From Brevibacillus laterosporus (GTDB taxonomy: Bacteria > Bacillota > Bacilli > Brevibacillales > Brevibacillaceae): 64,000 nucleotides of DNA. The notes under the pieces were generated by a model that was not told the DNA's origin, did no database searches, and worked only from the letters and a program-made list of their open reading frames with translations. The position numbers and the translations under genes are program-made. Shown here one piece after another: positions 19,666 through 28,142 of the stretch. The stretch covers positions 3,156,001 to 3,220,000 of the forward strand of contig CP033464.1 of the NCBI GenBank assembly GCA_007833815.1, written 5' to 3'. Numbering within the stretch: position 1 is the stretch's first letter; each line of letters begins with the position of its first letter.

Positions 19666-19677
19666 GTGGAGGGAAGA

Positions 19678-20712
19678 ATGTTGACCAAACGCATAGCAGT
19701 GATTGGAGCGGGCAGTTGGGGTACCGCGCTAGCTTCCGTCTGTGCAGCGAATGATTTTCACGTGACATTATGGGTTCGTGATCAAAAAAATGCACATGAA
19801 ATCAACATAAACCATACCAACGAAAAATACTTACCAGGAATTACGTTACCTGATACGATTGTGGCAGAAACGAATCTACAACAAGCTGTGACCGGAAAGA
19901 CGGGCATTATCTTGGCGTTGCCTTCAAAAGCGATGCGAGAGGTAGTAAAACAATTATCTCCGTGGTTGGACCCTAATGTGACGCTCATTCATGCGACGAA
20001 AGGTTTTGAGCTAGAGAGCTTGAAACGCATGTCAGAAGTGATCAGAGAAGAGGTACCAAAGGAGATTGGAGATCGCATTGTCGTATTGACAGGACCAAGT
20101 CACGCTGAAGAAGTGATTCAAAAATCACCAACAACAGTCGTTGTAGCTTCTGAGTGTGAAGACAGCATGCTAAAAGCTCAAGATATTTTGATGAACTCCT
20201 ACTTCCGTGTCTATACGAATCCTGACATGATTGGTGCTGAAATTGCTGGTGCTTTGAAAAATATCATTGCACTTGGAGCTGGGCTTAGCGACGGATTAGG
20301 ATATGGGGATAATGCAAAAGCTGCTTTGTTAACCCGTGGTTTAGCTGAAATTGGACGTTTAGGTGTCAAATTGGGGGCTAATCCTTTGACGTTTGCTGGG
20401 CTTGCTGGAGTAGGTGACTTGGTGGTGACGTGTACCAGTAAGCATAGTCGCAACTGGCGAGCTGGCTATATGCTAGGTCAGGGAAAAAATCTCGATGAAG
20501 TACTTGCTCATATGGGAATGGTTGTAGAAGGTGTGCGGACCACCAAGGCTGCGCAAGCTCTAGCAAAGCGAGAAGGCGTAGACATGCCAATCACCAATGT
20601 ATTCTATAATGTGTTCTTTGGAGATTGCTCCCCACGTCAAGCAGTTGAAGAGTTGATGGGGCGAGGTCGTCGACTTGAGCTAGAAGATATCGTTCGTTAT
20701 AAAGAAAAATAG
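19678..20712 (+). CDS. gpsA: NAD(P)H-dependent glycerol-3-phosphate dehydrogenase
   Basis: The 344-residue enzyme reduces dihydroxyacetone phosphate to glycerol-3-phosphate. The N-terminal Rossmann motif GAGSWGTALA, the central GPSHAEE and the catalytic-lysine region AGALKNIIALGAG are present. The ATG at 19678 follows GGAGGGAAGA. It is the last gene of the der-plsY-gpsA operon. Confidence 0.95.
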   Translation: MLTKRIAVIGAGSWGTALASVCAANDFHVTLWVRDQKNAHEININHTNEKYLPGITLPDTIVAETNLQQAVTGKTGIILALPSKAMREVVKQLSPWLDPNVTLIHATKGFELESLKRMSEVIREEVPKEIGDRIVVLTGPSHAEEVIQKSPTTVVVASECEDSMLKAQDILMNSYFRVYTNPDMIGAEIAGALKNIIALGAGLSDGLGYGDNAKAALLTRGLAEIGRLGVKLGANPLTFAGLAGVGDLVVTCTSKHSRNWRAGYMLGQGKNLDEVLAHMGMVVEGVRTTKAAQALAKREGVDMPITNVFYNVFFGDCSPRQAVEELMGRGRRLELEDIVRYKEK

Positions 20713-20796
20713 GCATTACACCATTTTTGCTCCTGCCTCATACACTAAAGAGAGTTCCCATTGTAATCATTGGGACGTATGAGGAGGAGTTAAAAC

Positions 20797-21060
20797 ATGA
20801 ATAATGGAATATCTAGACGCTTATTAAACAAGTTAACGGGCAAGGTTAACGTAGATCAATCACAGCTGTTCCAGCTTGCTAGTTCTTTTAATAAAGAGGA
20901 TATTCAAGACGAACAGAAGCTACGCCAGTTGATTCAGATGGTGTCCATGATGAGTGGAGTGGCTATCAGTCCGGAAAAGGAAGAGGAGATCATGGGAATG
21001 GTTCAAAATGGTTCTTTTAATCCCGATGACCTCTCTGGCATGCTTGATAAGATGAAATAG
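20797..21060 (+). CDS. spoVIF: Stage VI sporulation protein F
   Basis: This 87-residue acidic helical protein matches the SpoVIF (YjcC) family in length and in the segments LLNKLTGKVNVDQ and QLRQLIQMV-type heptads. SpoVIF is a sporulation factor needed for proper coat assembly and germination. The gene has a strong GAGGAGG and is monocistronic. The paired gpsA-spoVIF-spoIVA neighbourhood is typical of sporulating bacilli. Confidence 0.82.
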   Translation: MNNGISRRLLNKLTGKVNVDQSQLFQLASSFNKEDIQDEQKLRQLIQMVSMMSGVAISPEKEEEIMGMVQNGSFNPDDLSGMLDKMK

Positions 21061-21174
21061 GCTCCTTTTATCAACAAATGGGCCGCTACGCTAGTTCCCA
21101 GCCTTACACAATCACATAGAGTAAAATAGGAACAATCATGGCTCTACAGGGACATGGCTGCTCTAACCAAGCAA

Positions 21175-21210
21175 GAAAAAAAGAGGGGGCTGATTACCCC
21201 TCTTTTTTTC
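21175..21210. terminator. Bidirectional terminator between spoVIF and the convergent gene
   Basis: AAAAAAAGAGGGG and CCCCTCTTTTTTT form a perfect stem with T/A tracts on both sides. It overlaps the last codons of the minus-strand gene. Confidence 0.85.
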
Positions 21211-21766
21211 GTTTGCCAGAATCACTTGAGGATTGCGTCAGAAGGCTTTGCACCAATGGAGATTGTAACAACCCCAACAATTGTCCAATGTCTAGTCCGC
21301 TAAATGGGTTGGATGCATTTTCTTTGACAGGACCTTCCTCTTCACTCTCCTCCTCGTCTTCAAAGAGGAAGGCAGACTCTTGTTGCTGTTTTTTTCGCTT
21401 GCTAGGGGTTGCTACACTCGCTGGTTCACTGCTCTCTGTCTTGTTTATCTTCCCGAATGATTCCAACATCTCCATCGCACCAAAGATCGACTCCATTGTA
21501 TCTTCCATTTGGCGAATTGTCGTGCTGATTCCTCTGATGTTACTTCTCACTTTTGTGACAGAAGTTCGCAGATCAAGGTTACTGAGAACATCCAGTGTTG
21601 GCAGTTTTGATAAAATTCCCTTTTTTTGAGGAACTTCTGGCACGATTGGTTCTTGTACAGCGACAGTTACAGCTTCTTTGGCTTTTGTTTTGGCTTTATT
21701 GGCACTCGGACGAGAAGGTTTTTTATTAATGGTGACGTAAGGATTTCGCCATTTCCGCTTACTCAT
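21194..21766 (-). CDS. YqfQ/VrrA-like low-complexity protein
   Basis: The 190-residue protein has a basic N terminus, an amphipathic core (LPTLDVLSNLDLRTSV, IRGISTTIRQMEDTMESIF), an acidic Glu/Ser stretch near residue 140 and a basic tail (SGKRKKEG). These properties resemble the YqfQ/VrrA family of sporulating bacilli. There is no membrane segment or enzymatic motif. The identification is tentative. Confidence 0.5.
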   Translation of the reverse strand: MSKRKWRNPYVTINKKPSRPSANKAKTKAKEAVTVAVQEPIVPEVPQKKGILSKLPTLDVLSNLDLRTSVTKVRSNIRGISTTIRQMEDTMESIFGAMEMLESFGKINKTESSEPASVATPSKRKKQQQESAFLFEDEEESEEEGPVKENASNPFSGLDIGQLLGLLQSPLVQSLLTQSSSDSGKRKKEG

Positions 21767-21891
21767 GCAACTCCCTCCAAATGGGCGTGGATTATCTCAA
21801 TATCATATGCCACTGCTCTTAAATGGGTTCGTGACCCGGATAATTATGCTATAATCAGGCTAAAAAGAAAAAGTAAAGGACGCAAAAGAAT

Positions 21892-22080
21892 ATGTACATT
21901 GACCCCATGACTAAAATGAATATTTCGCTTCTTGCGATTTTTCTTATGTTTGTGTGCAATTTACTCTTATTATTCTCACGTAAAAAAGCGGGGACATTCC
22001 TAGGTATCATTCTGAAAATCTTGGCATTTCTCATGCTGTTGCTTGTGTTTGGTATGATTTTAATCGTGTTGCTAGTCTAG
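21892..22080 (+). CDS. Small membrane protein, DUF2768 (YphE-like)
   Basis: This 62-residue protein has two transmembrane helices (about 10-28 and 39-61) separated by SRKKAG. It matches the DUF2768 family found between gpsA and spoIVA in Bacillus (YphE). The ATG follows AAGGACG. Role unknown. Confidence 0.7.
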   Translation: MYIDPMTKMNISLLAIFLMFVCNLLLLFSRKKAGTFLGIILKILAFLMLLLVFGMILIVLLV

Positions 22081-22091
22081 GAGATGATAGA

Positions 22092-22391
22092 ATGAAAGAA
22101 ATGACATTAGTTACTAAGCTAGGGACTTCTCATGAAGTGCCTATCGAAAAAAATATGACTATTGTAAAATTAGCAAAAAAAAATAAAATCCAATGGGGTC
22201 ATGCATGCGAACGCGGAATCTGCGCACAATGCCGCACCAAAGTTTTGGAGGGGGCAGAATTTCTTAATGAAATCACAAAAGAAGAGAAGCTACGTCTGAA
22301 GAAAGCAGAGCGTCAGGAGCATTTTCGTTTAGGGTGCCAAATCCAAGTGAAGGAAGAGGGAACCATACGAATATGGCATGCCCCATACTAA
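22092..22391 (+). CDS. 2Fe-2S ferredoxin (first of a pair)
   Basis: The 99-residue plant-type ferredoxin has ligands in CERGICAQC and a fourth cysteine in LGCQI, with the beta-grasp start MTLVTKLGTSHEVPIEK. It is an electron carrier; the partner enzyme is not evident. It lies 15 nt upstream of a second, divergent ferredoxin in the same operon. Confidence 0.85.
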   Translation: MKEMTLVTKLGTSHEVPIEKNMTIVKLAKKNKIQWGHACERGICAQCRTKVLEGAEFLNEITKEEKLRLKKAERQEHFRLGCQIQVKEEGTIRIWHAPY

Positions 22392-22405
22392 GTGAGGAAG
22401 CAAGC

Positions 22406-22750
22406 ATGACAAAAGTAACATTTTATCCAAGTAAAAAAACCGTAAAAGCACGTTCTGGGCAAACCATTTTGCAGCTTTCCCGGGTAGCTCGTGTAGCCAT
22501 ACCTACCCGTTGTGATGGGAATGCTGCTTGTATGTTATGCAAAATTACGATTGAACAGGGCAATGTCACTCCGCTCTCCGCTAGCGAAAAACGTAAGCTA
22601 TCTGAGCGTGATCAAGTGCGGGGGATACGTTTAGCTTGTCAGACGCGTGTGACAGAAGAGGATGTTTGTATTCGTGTTCCTGAGTCTAAATGGAAATCAG
22701 TTGTAGAGAAAGCCTTGGAGCGTCAACGCCTTGAGGAGGAAGAGTGGTAG
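22406..22750 (+). CDS. 2Fe-2S ferredoxin (second of a pair)
   Basis: This 114-residue protein has the same fold with ligands CDGNAACMLC and LACQT. The ligand spacing has one more residue between the first two cysteines than the upstream paralogue. It has a C-terminal charged extension. The start ATG at 22406 has GAGGAAG upstream. Possible functional pair with the previous gene. Confidence 0.82.
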   Translation: MTKVTFYPSKKTVKARSGQTILQLSRVARVAIPTRCDGNAACMLCKITIEQGNVTPLSASEKRKLSERDQVRGIRLACQTRVTEEDVCIRVPESKWKSVVEKALERQRLEEEEW

Positions 22751-22760
22751 GAGGAACAGC

Positions 22761-23477
22761 ATGATTCAGAAAAAGATTAGATTTTTCGCTGTTTTACTGT
22801 TGGTTTCGAGTTTCGTAAGCGGTTGCTTATACCCAGCAGATAGAAAATCCGAAAATCAAGTGCCTCACCCTATGTATGTAGAGCAGACACAAAAAGCGGT
22901 TGAGCAACTTCAGGAACAAGATGGCATTTTACCTATTGTCACAAAGGATGCATCGACGCCTTACTTTGAAAAATATGAAGTGGATTTTACCAGATTGGTT
23001 CCTAAGTATATGCCTGATGCCCCAGCTAATGCTTTTGAAAAAGGGGGAAGCTTTAAGTACGTTTTGGTGGATGTGGAAGAGAAGCCACAGGTCAAGCTCA
23101 TAAATCTACCTACAGTCAGTACGGTAGCAGATGTGCAACAAGCTGTCATTCGCTATCAGATTTCTAAAGATAAGCTACCTGTCAAGGATCACATTGGCAA
23201 TGGGTATTTCTCTATTCGCTATGATCTTATTGGGATGAAGGAGCCGGTCATTGCTAGCCCGTACACACAAAATACTCTCTCATTAATCATGAATGCGAAA
23301 GGTGAAGTGGGGATTGATTACACGATTGATATCGCTACGCTGTTACGTGAAAAGAAATGGAATGTACCAAAGGGAACTGATCCGCGTTATGTGCTAGCTC
23401 GGGAAACATTTTTTGTGCCTGTGAAATCCTTTCCTTACAAGCTGGTTAATAATGAACCTGAATTATTGAAGTTATAA
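22761..23477 (+). CDS. Lipoprotein, YphF-like
   Basis: This 238-residue protein has a lipobox (VSSFVSGC) after a 20-residue signal peptide, predicting lipid anchoring at the outer face of the membrane. The mature part has no recognised catalytic motif. It lies between the ferredoxins and spoIVA, the place of yphF in Bacillus. The ATG at 22761 has GGAGGAACAGC before it. Confidence 0.72.
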   Translation: MIQKKIRFFAVLLLVSSFVSGCLYPADRKSENQVPHPMYVEQTQKAVEQLQEQDGILPIVTKDASTPYFEKYEVDFTRLVPKYMPDAPANAFEKGGSFKYVLVDVEEKPQVKLINLPTVSTVADVQQAVIRYQISKDKLPVKDHIGNGYFSIRYDLIGMKEPVIASPYTQNTLSLIMNAKGEVGIDYTIDIATLLREKKWNVPKGTDPRYVLARETFFVPVKSFPYKLVNNEPELLKL

Positions 23478-23481
23478 TTGT

Positions 23482-23513
23482 GGCGTCTGCATATAGCAGG
23501 CGTCTTTTTTAGT
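23482..23513 (+). terminator. Intrinsic terminator after the lipoprotein gene
   Basis: GGCGTCTGC pairs with GCAGGCGTC (one G-T type mismatch) followed by TTTTTT. Confidence 0.75.
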
Positions 23514-23650
23514 TCTAAAAATAACATTTACTCATATATTGATACTGTCCACAACACTTGTACAAAAAAGATAATGTAAAATCTTCGAAATCAGGGATAA
23601 ATGAAAAAAAGAGCCATAGATTTAAATAGACAATCACAAGGAGGTTTTCG

Positions 23651-25132
23651 ATGGTGGAACGAATCGATATCTTTAAAGACATAGCAGAACGTACGGGCGG
23701 TGATATTTATCTTGGGATTGTGGGTCCCGTCCGTACTGGTAAGTCAACCTTCATTAAACGGTTTATGGAGCAAGCGGTCATTCCTAACATTCCATCCGAG
23801 GCGGATCGTATTCGTGCCACGGATGAACTACCGCAGAGTGCTTCTGGCAAAACCATCATGACGACCGAGCCCAAATTTGTACCCAACCAAGCAGTACAAA
23901 TCAACGTAACAGAAGGCCTAAATATAAATGTGCGCCTTGTGGATTGCGTAGGATATACGGTAGCTGGAGCAAAAGGGTTTGAGGATGAAAATGGTCCTCG
24001 CATGGTAAATACACCTTGGTATGAGGAACCGGTTCCGTTTGAAGAGGCTGCGGAAGTAGGAACGCGGAAAGTCATCCAAGAGCATTCCACCATCGGAATT
24101 GTCGTGACCACAGACGGCAGCATTGCTGAAATTCCTCGTGAAGGCTATGTGGACGCAGAGGAACGTGTAGTAGCCGAATTGAAGGAAGTAGGCAAGCCTT
24201 TTGTGATCTTAATTAATTCGACGCGCCCACGCTCAGAAGAAACACAAGCACTACGTCTCGAACTGCAAGAGAAATATGATGTCCCGGCTGTGGCTCTCTC
24301 CGTTGATTCCATGACGGAGTCGGAAATTCTCTTGATTTTAAAAGAAGTATTATTTGAATTCCCTGTACATGAGGTAAACGTGAATCTGCCAAGCTGGGTC
24401 ATGGTGCTGGAAGGTGGCCACTGGCTGCGTCAGAACTATGAAGAAGCAGTAGGAGAGACCGTAAAAGATATTCGTCGTCTACGCGATGTGGACCGCGTGG
24501 TAGGGCAATTTAATGAGTATGAATTTATTGAAAAAGCCGCATTAGCCGGTATGGATATGGGACACGGTGTAGCAGAGATTGATTTGGTGGCACCGGATTA
24601 TCTGTACGATCAAATTCTTATGGAGATTGTTGGAGAGGAAATCAGTGGCAAGGATCATTTGCTCCGAATTATGCAAGAATTTGCCCATGCCAAACGCGAA
24701 TATGATCAGGTGGCAGAGGCTCTGCATATGGTACGTTCCACAGGCTATGGCATTGCAGCTCCATCCCTACATGAAATGACTCTAGATGAGCCGGAAATGA
24801 TTCGCCAAGGACCACGTTTTGGCGTGCGTCTAAAAGCTACAGCGCCGTCTATTCACATGATCCGCGTTGATGTGGAATCTGAGTTTGCTCCGATTATTGG
24901 TACGGAGAAACAGAGCGAAGAGCTCGTGCGATATTTGATGCAAGACTTTGACAAAGATCCGCTGGCTATCTGGAACTCCGACATCTTTGGTCGCTCCCTG
25001 CATTCCATTGTGCGCGAAGGTATACAAGCTAAGATTTTAATGATGCCTGATAATGCTCGCTATAAGCTACAAGAGACCCTTGGACGCATTATTAACGAAG
25101 GTTCAGGAGGACTCATTGCCATCATCTTGTAA
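23651..25132 (+). CDS. spoIVA: Stage IV sporulation protein A
   Basis: The 493-residue spore coat morphogenetic ATPase polymerises on the forespore surface as the base of the coat. The Walker A motif GPVRTGKST is near residue 25 and the Walker B-like VDCVGYT near 98. Length is normal and the C terminus (GLIAIIL) resembles the membrane-attachment end of SpoIVA. Strong evidence for a sporulating host. Confidence 0.96.
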   Translation: MVERIDIFKDIAERTGGDIYLGIVGPVRTGKSTFIKRFMEQAVIPNIPSEADRIRATDELPQSASGKTIMTTEPKFVPNQAVQINVTEGLNINVRLVDCVGYTVAGAKGFEDENGPRMVNTPWYEEPVPFEEAAEVGTRKVIQEHSTIGIVVTTDGSIAEIPREGYVDAEERVVAELKEVGKPFVILINSTRPRSEETQALRLELQEKYDVPAVALSVDSMTESEILLILKEVLFEFPVHEVNVNLPSWVMVLEGGHWLRQNYEEAVGETVKDIRRLRDVDRVVGQFNEYEFIEKAALAGMDMGHGVAEIDLVAPDYLYDQILMEIVGEEISGKDHLLRIMQEFAHAKREYDQVAEALHMVRSTGYGIAAPSLHEMTLDEPEMIRQGPRFGVRLKATAPSIHMIRVDVESEFAPIIGTEKQSEELVRYLMQDFDKDPLAIWNSDIFGRSLHSIVREGIQAKILMMPDNARYKLQETLGRIINEGSGGLIAIIL

Positions 25133-25153
25133 AAAGGTGAATTCATTATATAC

Positions 25154-25204
25154 GAAACCCTGTTCTCTCTTTATGTAGTAGGAGGAGAGAACAGGGTTTT
25201 TTGC
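25154..25204 (+). terminator. Intrinsic terminator after spoIVA
   Basis: AAACCCTGTTCTCTC and its complement flank a short loop, followed by TTTTTT. Confidence 0.9.
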
Positions 25205-25481
25205 TATCGGAGAAAATAATGAAACAAAGTTTTTTCGTTGTACAAGCCCAGAGTGATGAATGTTTTTGAATGTGTTTGAGTGGCTTTTTTACGAGCTTTA
25301 TCCTGCTAGAGAACTGTTTTTCGCATTTCAAGTGGAAAAGTCTTGTAAAAATAAAATCTCTGTATTACTATAAGCTTGTCAGAAGGCATAATTACGCCAT
25401 TCTGCGTATAAAATCAGCTGAATCTGTTAAGACATGTAATACCATACATGCAACTCCAAGTTTTGAGGGGAGGTGAACGTA

Positions 25482-25754
25482 ATGAATAAAACAGAACTCA
25501 TTGCAAAAGTAGCTGAAACGTCTGAACTAACTAAGAAAGACGCTACAAAAGCAGTTGACGCTGTTCTTGATGCGATTTCTGATGCGCTAAAAGATGGTGA
25601 CAAAGTCCAATTGATTGGTTTTGGAAACTTCGAAGTGCGCGAGCGTGCTGCTCGTAAAGGCCGCAACCCACAAACAGGGGAAGAGATCGAGATCGCTTCC
25701 AGTAAGATTCCTGCCTTCAAACCTGGTAAACAGCTGAAGGATTCAATCAAATAG
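25482..25754 (+). CDS. hbs: HU-type DNA-binding protein
   Basis: This 90-residue nucleoid protein has the HU core [18 protein letters not shown] and the C-terminal FKPGKQLK. The ATG at 25482 follows GGGGAGGTG. The 277 bp upstream (25205-25481) hold no other gene and presumably carry its promoters. Followed by a long-stem terminator. Confidence 0.95.
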   Translation: MNKTELIAKVAETSELTKKDATKAVDAVLDAISDALKDGDKVQLIGFGNFEVRERAARKGRNPQTGEEIEIASSKIPAFKPGKQLKDSIK

Positions 25755-25777
25755 ATTGAAGCTCCAAGATCTTACAT

Positions 25778-25840
25778 ATAAAAGGTCCCCAAGAGAAGTA
25801 GCGCGTTATTAGCTGACTTCTTTTAGGGACCTTTTTTGGC
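25778..25840 (+). terminator. Intrinsic terminator after hbs
   Basis: AAAAGGTCCC and GGGACCTTTTTT form the outer stem, with an inner AAGAGAAGT / ACTTCTTTT pairing. Confidence 0.85.
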
Positions 25841-26085
25841 GGTCACAAATTTATGAGTCATCTGATCGTAATGAAATGTAACTCAAGTTTTTAGAGCGTT
25901 GGAAGCCTGGTATCGTTGCGCTTTCTTTATCTTAATTTAAAATTTCTTATGATAAAGGATGAAAAAGAGATCCAATTACGATATATTAAAAAGTGAGTTT
26001 CTACACATTAGTGTTTTGTATTTTTATATAGGGTATGATAAAATTGGCTTGTTCTTGTTGCGAAGGGTTTGAGGAGGCTGTCATT

Positions 26086-26649
26086 ATGAATGTAGATCAC
26101 GAAAAAATCAAACAAGCTGTTCGAATGATCCTAGAAGCTGTTGGTGAAAACCCAGACCGCGAAGGCTTATTGGATACACCAAAACGCGTAGCAAAAATGT
26201 ACGCAGAAGCTTTTGAAGGCATGAGTGTTAACGAAGAAATTTACTTCGAAACCATATTCAGCGAAGATCATGAAGAAATTGTACTTGTTAAAGATATTCC
26301 TTTTTATTCTATGTGTGAACACCATTTGGTACCGTTTTTCGGAAAAGCGCATGTAGCTTACATACCAAAAGGTGGACGAGTTGTAGGATTGAGTAAGTTA
26401 GCACGAGCTGTAGAAACCGTAGCGCGTCGCCCACAATTGCAAGAACGCATTACTTCCACAGTAGCTAACGCGATTATGAAGAAGCTAGATCCACACGGTG
26501 TTATGGTGATGGTAGAAGCAGAACATATGTGCATGACTATGCGCGGTGTGAAAAAACCGGGTTCTTCTACTGTAACTACAGCTGTTCGTGGAGTGTTCGA
26601 AAAAGATGCTAATGCACGTGCAGAGGTTTTACAATACATCAAAGCTTAG
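26086..26649 (+). CDS. folE: GTP cyclohydrolase I
   Basis: The 187-residue enzyme opens GTP for folate synthesis. The zinc motif [10 protein letters not shown], the VVGLSKLAR block and the late cysteine in [11 protein letters not shown] are intact. The ATG at 26086 has GAGGAGG upstream. In Bacillus subtilis folE (mtrA) is directly followed by mtrB; here a terminator follows and mtrB is 28.7 kb away. Confidence 0.95.
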   Translation: MNVDHEKIKQAVRMILEAVGENPDREGLLDTPKRVAKMYAEAFEGMSVNEEIYFETIFSEDHEEIVLVKDIPFYSMCEHHLVPFFGKAHVAYIPKGGRVVGLSKLARAVETVARRPQLQERITSTVANAIMKKLDPHGVMVMVEAEHMCMTMRGVKKPGSSTVTTAVRGVFEKDANARAEVLQYIKA

Positions 26650-26696
26650 TGTCCTGTCGCGAAGAGCGAGCCGATTTTACTTCCTATGATAAGAAA

Positions 26697-26736
26697 ATGA
26701 AAACCCGCTCTTTCCTTGGAAAGGCGGGTTTTAATG
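26697..26736 (+). terminator. Intrinsic terminator after folE
   Basis: AAACCCGC..TTTCC and GGAAA..GCGGGTTT form a stable stem with a T-rich tail. Confidence 0.88.
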
Positions 26737-26770
26737 TGTTATCACGAACCAACTTTTGATTGATCATGTA

Positions 26771-26808
26771 AAAGCGCACCACCTTTAACGGCAGTGCGCT
26801 TTTATAGA
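26771..26808. terminator. Second terminator, serves the lectin gene
   Basis: AAAGCGCA and TGCGCTTTT pair with a 14-nt loop. It lies just beyond the lectin stop on the minus strand. Confidence 0.6.
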
Positions 26809-26810
26809 AA

Positions 26811-27218
26811 TTAGTTTGTACCTGTGGCCCAGATAGCCTTTTGACCTAAGTATATAACCACGTTGCCATCGTTTTGAACAATCAATCTTGCGCCAGGATT
26901 ATTGTAGGTTCCGGAATGCCAAATTGCATTAGGGTATCCGTATATCACTAGGTTGCCGTCTCCCTGCATAATTACGTTACTAGTAGCGGAACCGTTTGTG
27001 TTAGAAGCCCACAAAGCTCTACCCCTTCCGTAAAGTACGAGATTCCCGTCATCTTGCAAGACGAATTGATACTCGCCATTTGAAGACTTTAGATACTGTC
27101 CTTTGACAAGCTTTTCACCCGGATATAGATGGTCTTCTCCTGAAGCCGCGAAGGCCGGGATGCTGAACAGCAACATCATGGCAAGGAGAAAAAATGAAGC
27201 AGTAACCTTTCTTAACAC
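26811..27218 (-). CDS. Secreted bulb-type mannose-binding lectin
   Basis: This 135-residue protein has a clear signal peptide (hydrophobic core about residues 8-24, cleavage after AFA) and one B-lectin domain with three sugar-site repeats: QDDGNLVLY, QGDGNLVIY and QNDGNVVIY. Each has the QxDxNxVxY residues that hold mannose in monocot lectins. The GTG at 27218 has a well-spaced GGAAGGA; another GTG lies 9 nt upstream. Related bacterial proteins are often lectin-like bacteriocins or adhesins; no killing function can be assigned here. Confidence 0.82.
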   Translation of the reverse strand: MLRKVTASFFLLAMMLLFSIPAFAASGEDHLYPGEKLVKGQYLKSSNGEYQFVLQDDGNLVLYGRGRALWASNTNGSATSNVIMQGDGNLVIYGYPNAIWHSGTYNNPGARLIVQNDGNVVIYLGQKAIWATGTN

Positions 27219-27327
27219 ATGAAACACTTCCTTCCATATGAAATATTGTTACATGGGAATAATATCATATATTTCTAAAAATTACCAATATAATTTTTAT
27301 GAATAAATTATTTATTAAGTATTCATT

Positions 27328-27555
27328 TTGCTGAGTAACTTTTTCCGTGTTTTTTGTATTCTATTAAAAAAGAAAGATAAGGCAAGGCATGGACAATTTA
27401 TAGATACTCGGTATGTGGATCAACCGCCACCATGCAGCGCTACATTGCGAGAGACGCGCGACTCTATAAGGTTACGAAAAGCGTTCTATATTGTAAGCAT
27501 TGTAGTAACGGCGTACTTGTTTATCATGTTTATATATAATTTAATTTCTATTTAA
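27328..27555 (+). CDS. Hypothetical small membrane protein
   Basis: A 75-residue frame with a C-terminal transmembrane segment (AFYIVSIVVTAYLFIMFIYN). No good ribosome site precedes the TTG at 27328. It lies directly upstream of the degenerate prophage-locus copy and may belong to the same remnant. Confidence 0.3.
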   Translation: MLSNFFRVFCILLKKKDKARHGQFIDTRYVDQPPPCSATLRETRDSIRLRKAFYIVSIVVTAYLFIMFIYNLISI

Positions 27556-27576
27556 TTAAAAGTCCTCTCACACCCT

Positions 27577-27782
27577 CGTTCATTCACGATAGTCAACGGA
27601 GGCGACAGAGCCTTGGAAACTATTACATTGGTTAATCGCGGTGGTAGCGCTGGTTATCTCGATCGCTGCGTTGGTACAAGCCGTAAAAAATCGCAGGTAG
27701 TCGTCGGATAACCGGCGGCTTTTTGTATTTGGAAGGATTTTGAAAAATCCGTGTCGAATAGTGTAGGCAAGGAGATGGATAG
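27577..27782 (+). pseudogene. Degenerate copy of the prophage micro-protein locus
   Basis: This stretch closely matches 33650-34065 in the prophage: the same CGATAGTCAA leader, a frame for the 28-residue membrane peptide (here starting TTGGAAACTATTACATT), the terminator-like hairpin, and GTGTAGGCAAGGAG. An extra T after ACATTGG shifts the peptide frame, and the 56-codon gene present in the prophage copy is missing. It lies outside the 28-bp prophage boundary repeat, so it is a separate remnant. The Asp-Pro-Gly micro-genes that follow the prophage copy are absent. Confidence 0.75.
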
Positions 27783-27854
27783 GATGAAAATAGCTTTCGA
27801 AAGCTTCGGCTACGTGCCTGTCGTTGGAGGGCGCTTTTTTGTTTTATTAACTAG

Positions 27855-27892
27855 CCTGGAACACTCGTGATTTTCATCATGAGTGTTCCAGG
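27855..27892. terminator. Strong inverted repeat
   Basis: CCTGGAACACTCGTGA pairs with TCATGAGTGTTCCAGG (15 of 16) around a 6-nt loop. The flanking T tract is weak, so it may be a terminator or an element end. Confidence 0.6.
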
Positions 27893-28142
27893 CTTCGGAT
27901 AAGGCATGTCTTTTGACAACTGAACATATGGAATTGCAGGAGGAAAGGCCCTCTTGTGTAAAATGTTCAAGCACATTCGCCCTCTCTAGCTGAAAAGTGA
28001 AAATCAAGAAGCGGTAGGCTAGAGAGCAGAGTCCAACGTACAAGGTGTTGCAATAACCGAACTGCGGGGTAGCCTGCTTAATTTCGCTCATTGGAGCGTT
28101 CAGCGCAGGAATCTCGTGGCTTTAGGCATGGGCATGAGAGAT
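27893..28142 (+). other. Possible IS200/IS605 right-end or omega-RNA-like remnant
   Basis: There is no ORF of note on the plus strand. The 3' end reads GCAGGAATCTCGTGGCTTTA then GGCATGGGCATGAGAG, which resembles the hairpin that ends IS200/IS605 elements and TnpB guide RNAs. No tnpA or tnpB is present. A similar hairpin lies at 29097 on the other side of the methyltransferase gene. This is pattern recognition only. Confidence 0.35.

Noticed and set aside
27810-28091. 93-codon minus-strand ORF
   Set aside because: It crosses a strong inverted repeat and the IS605-like region, with no ribosome site.
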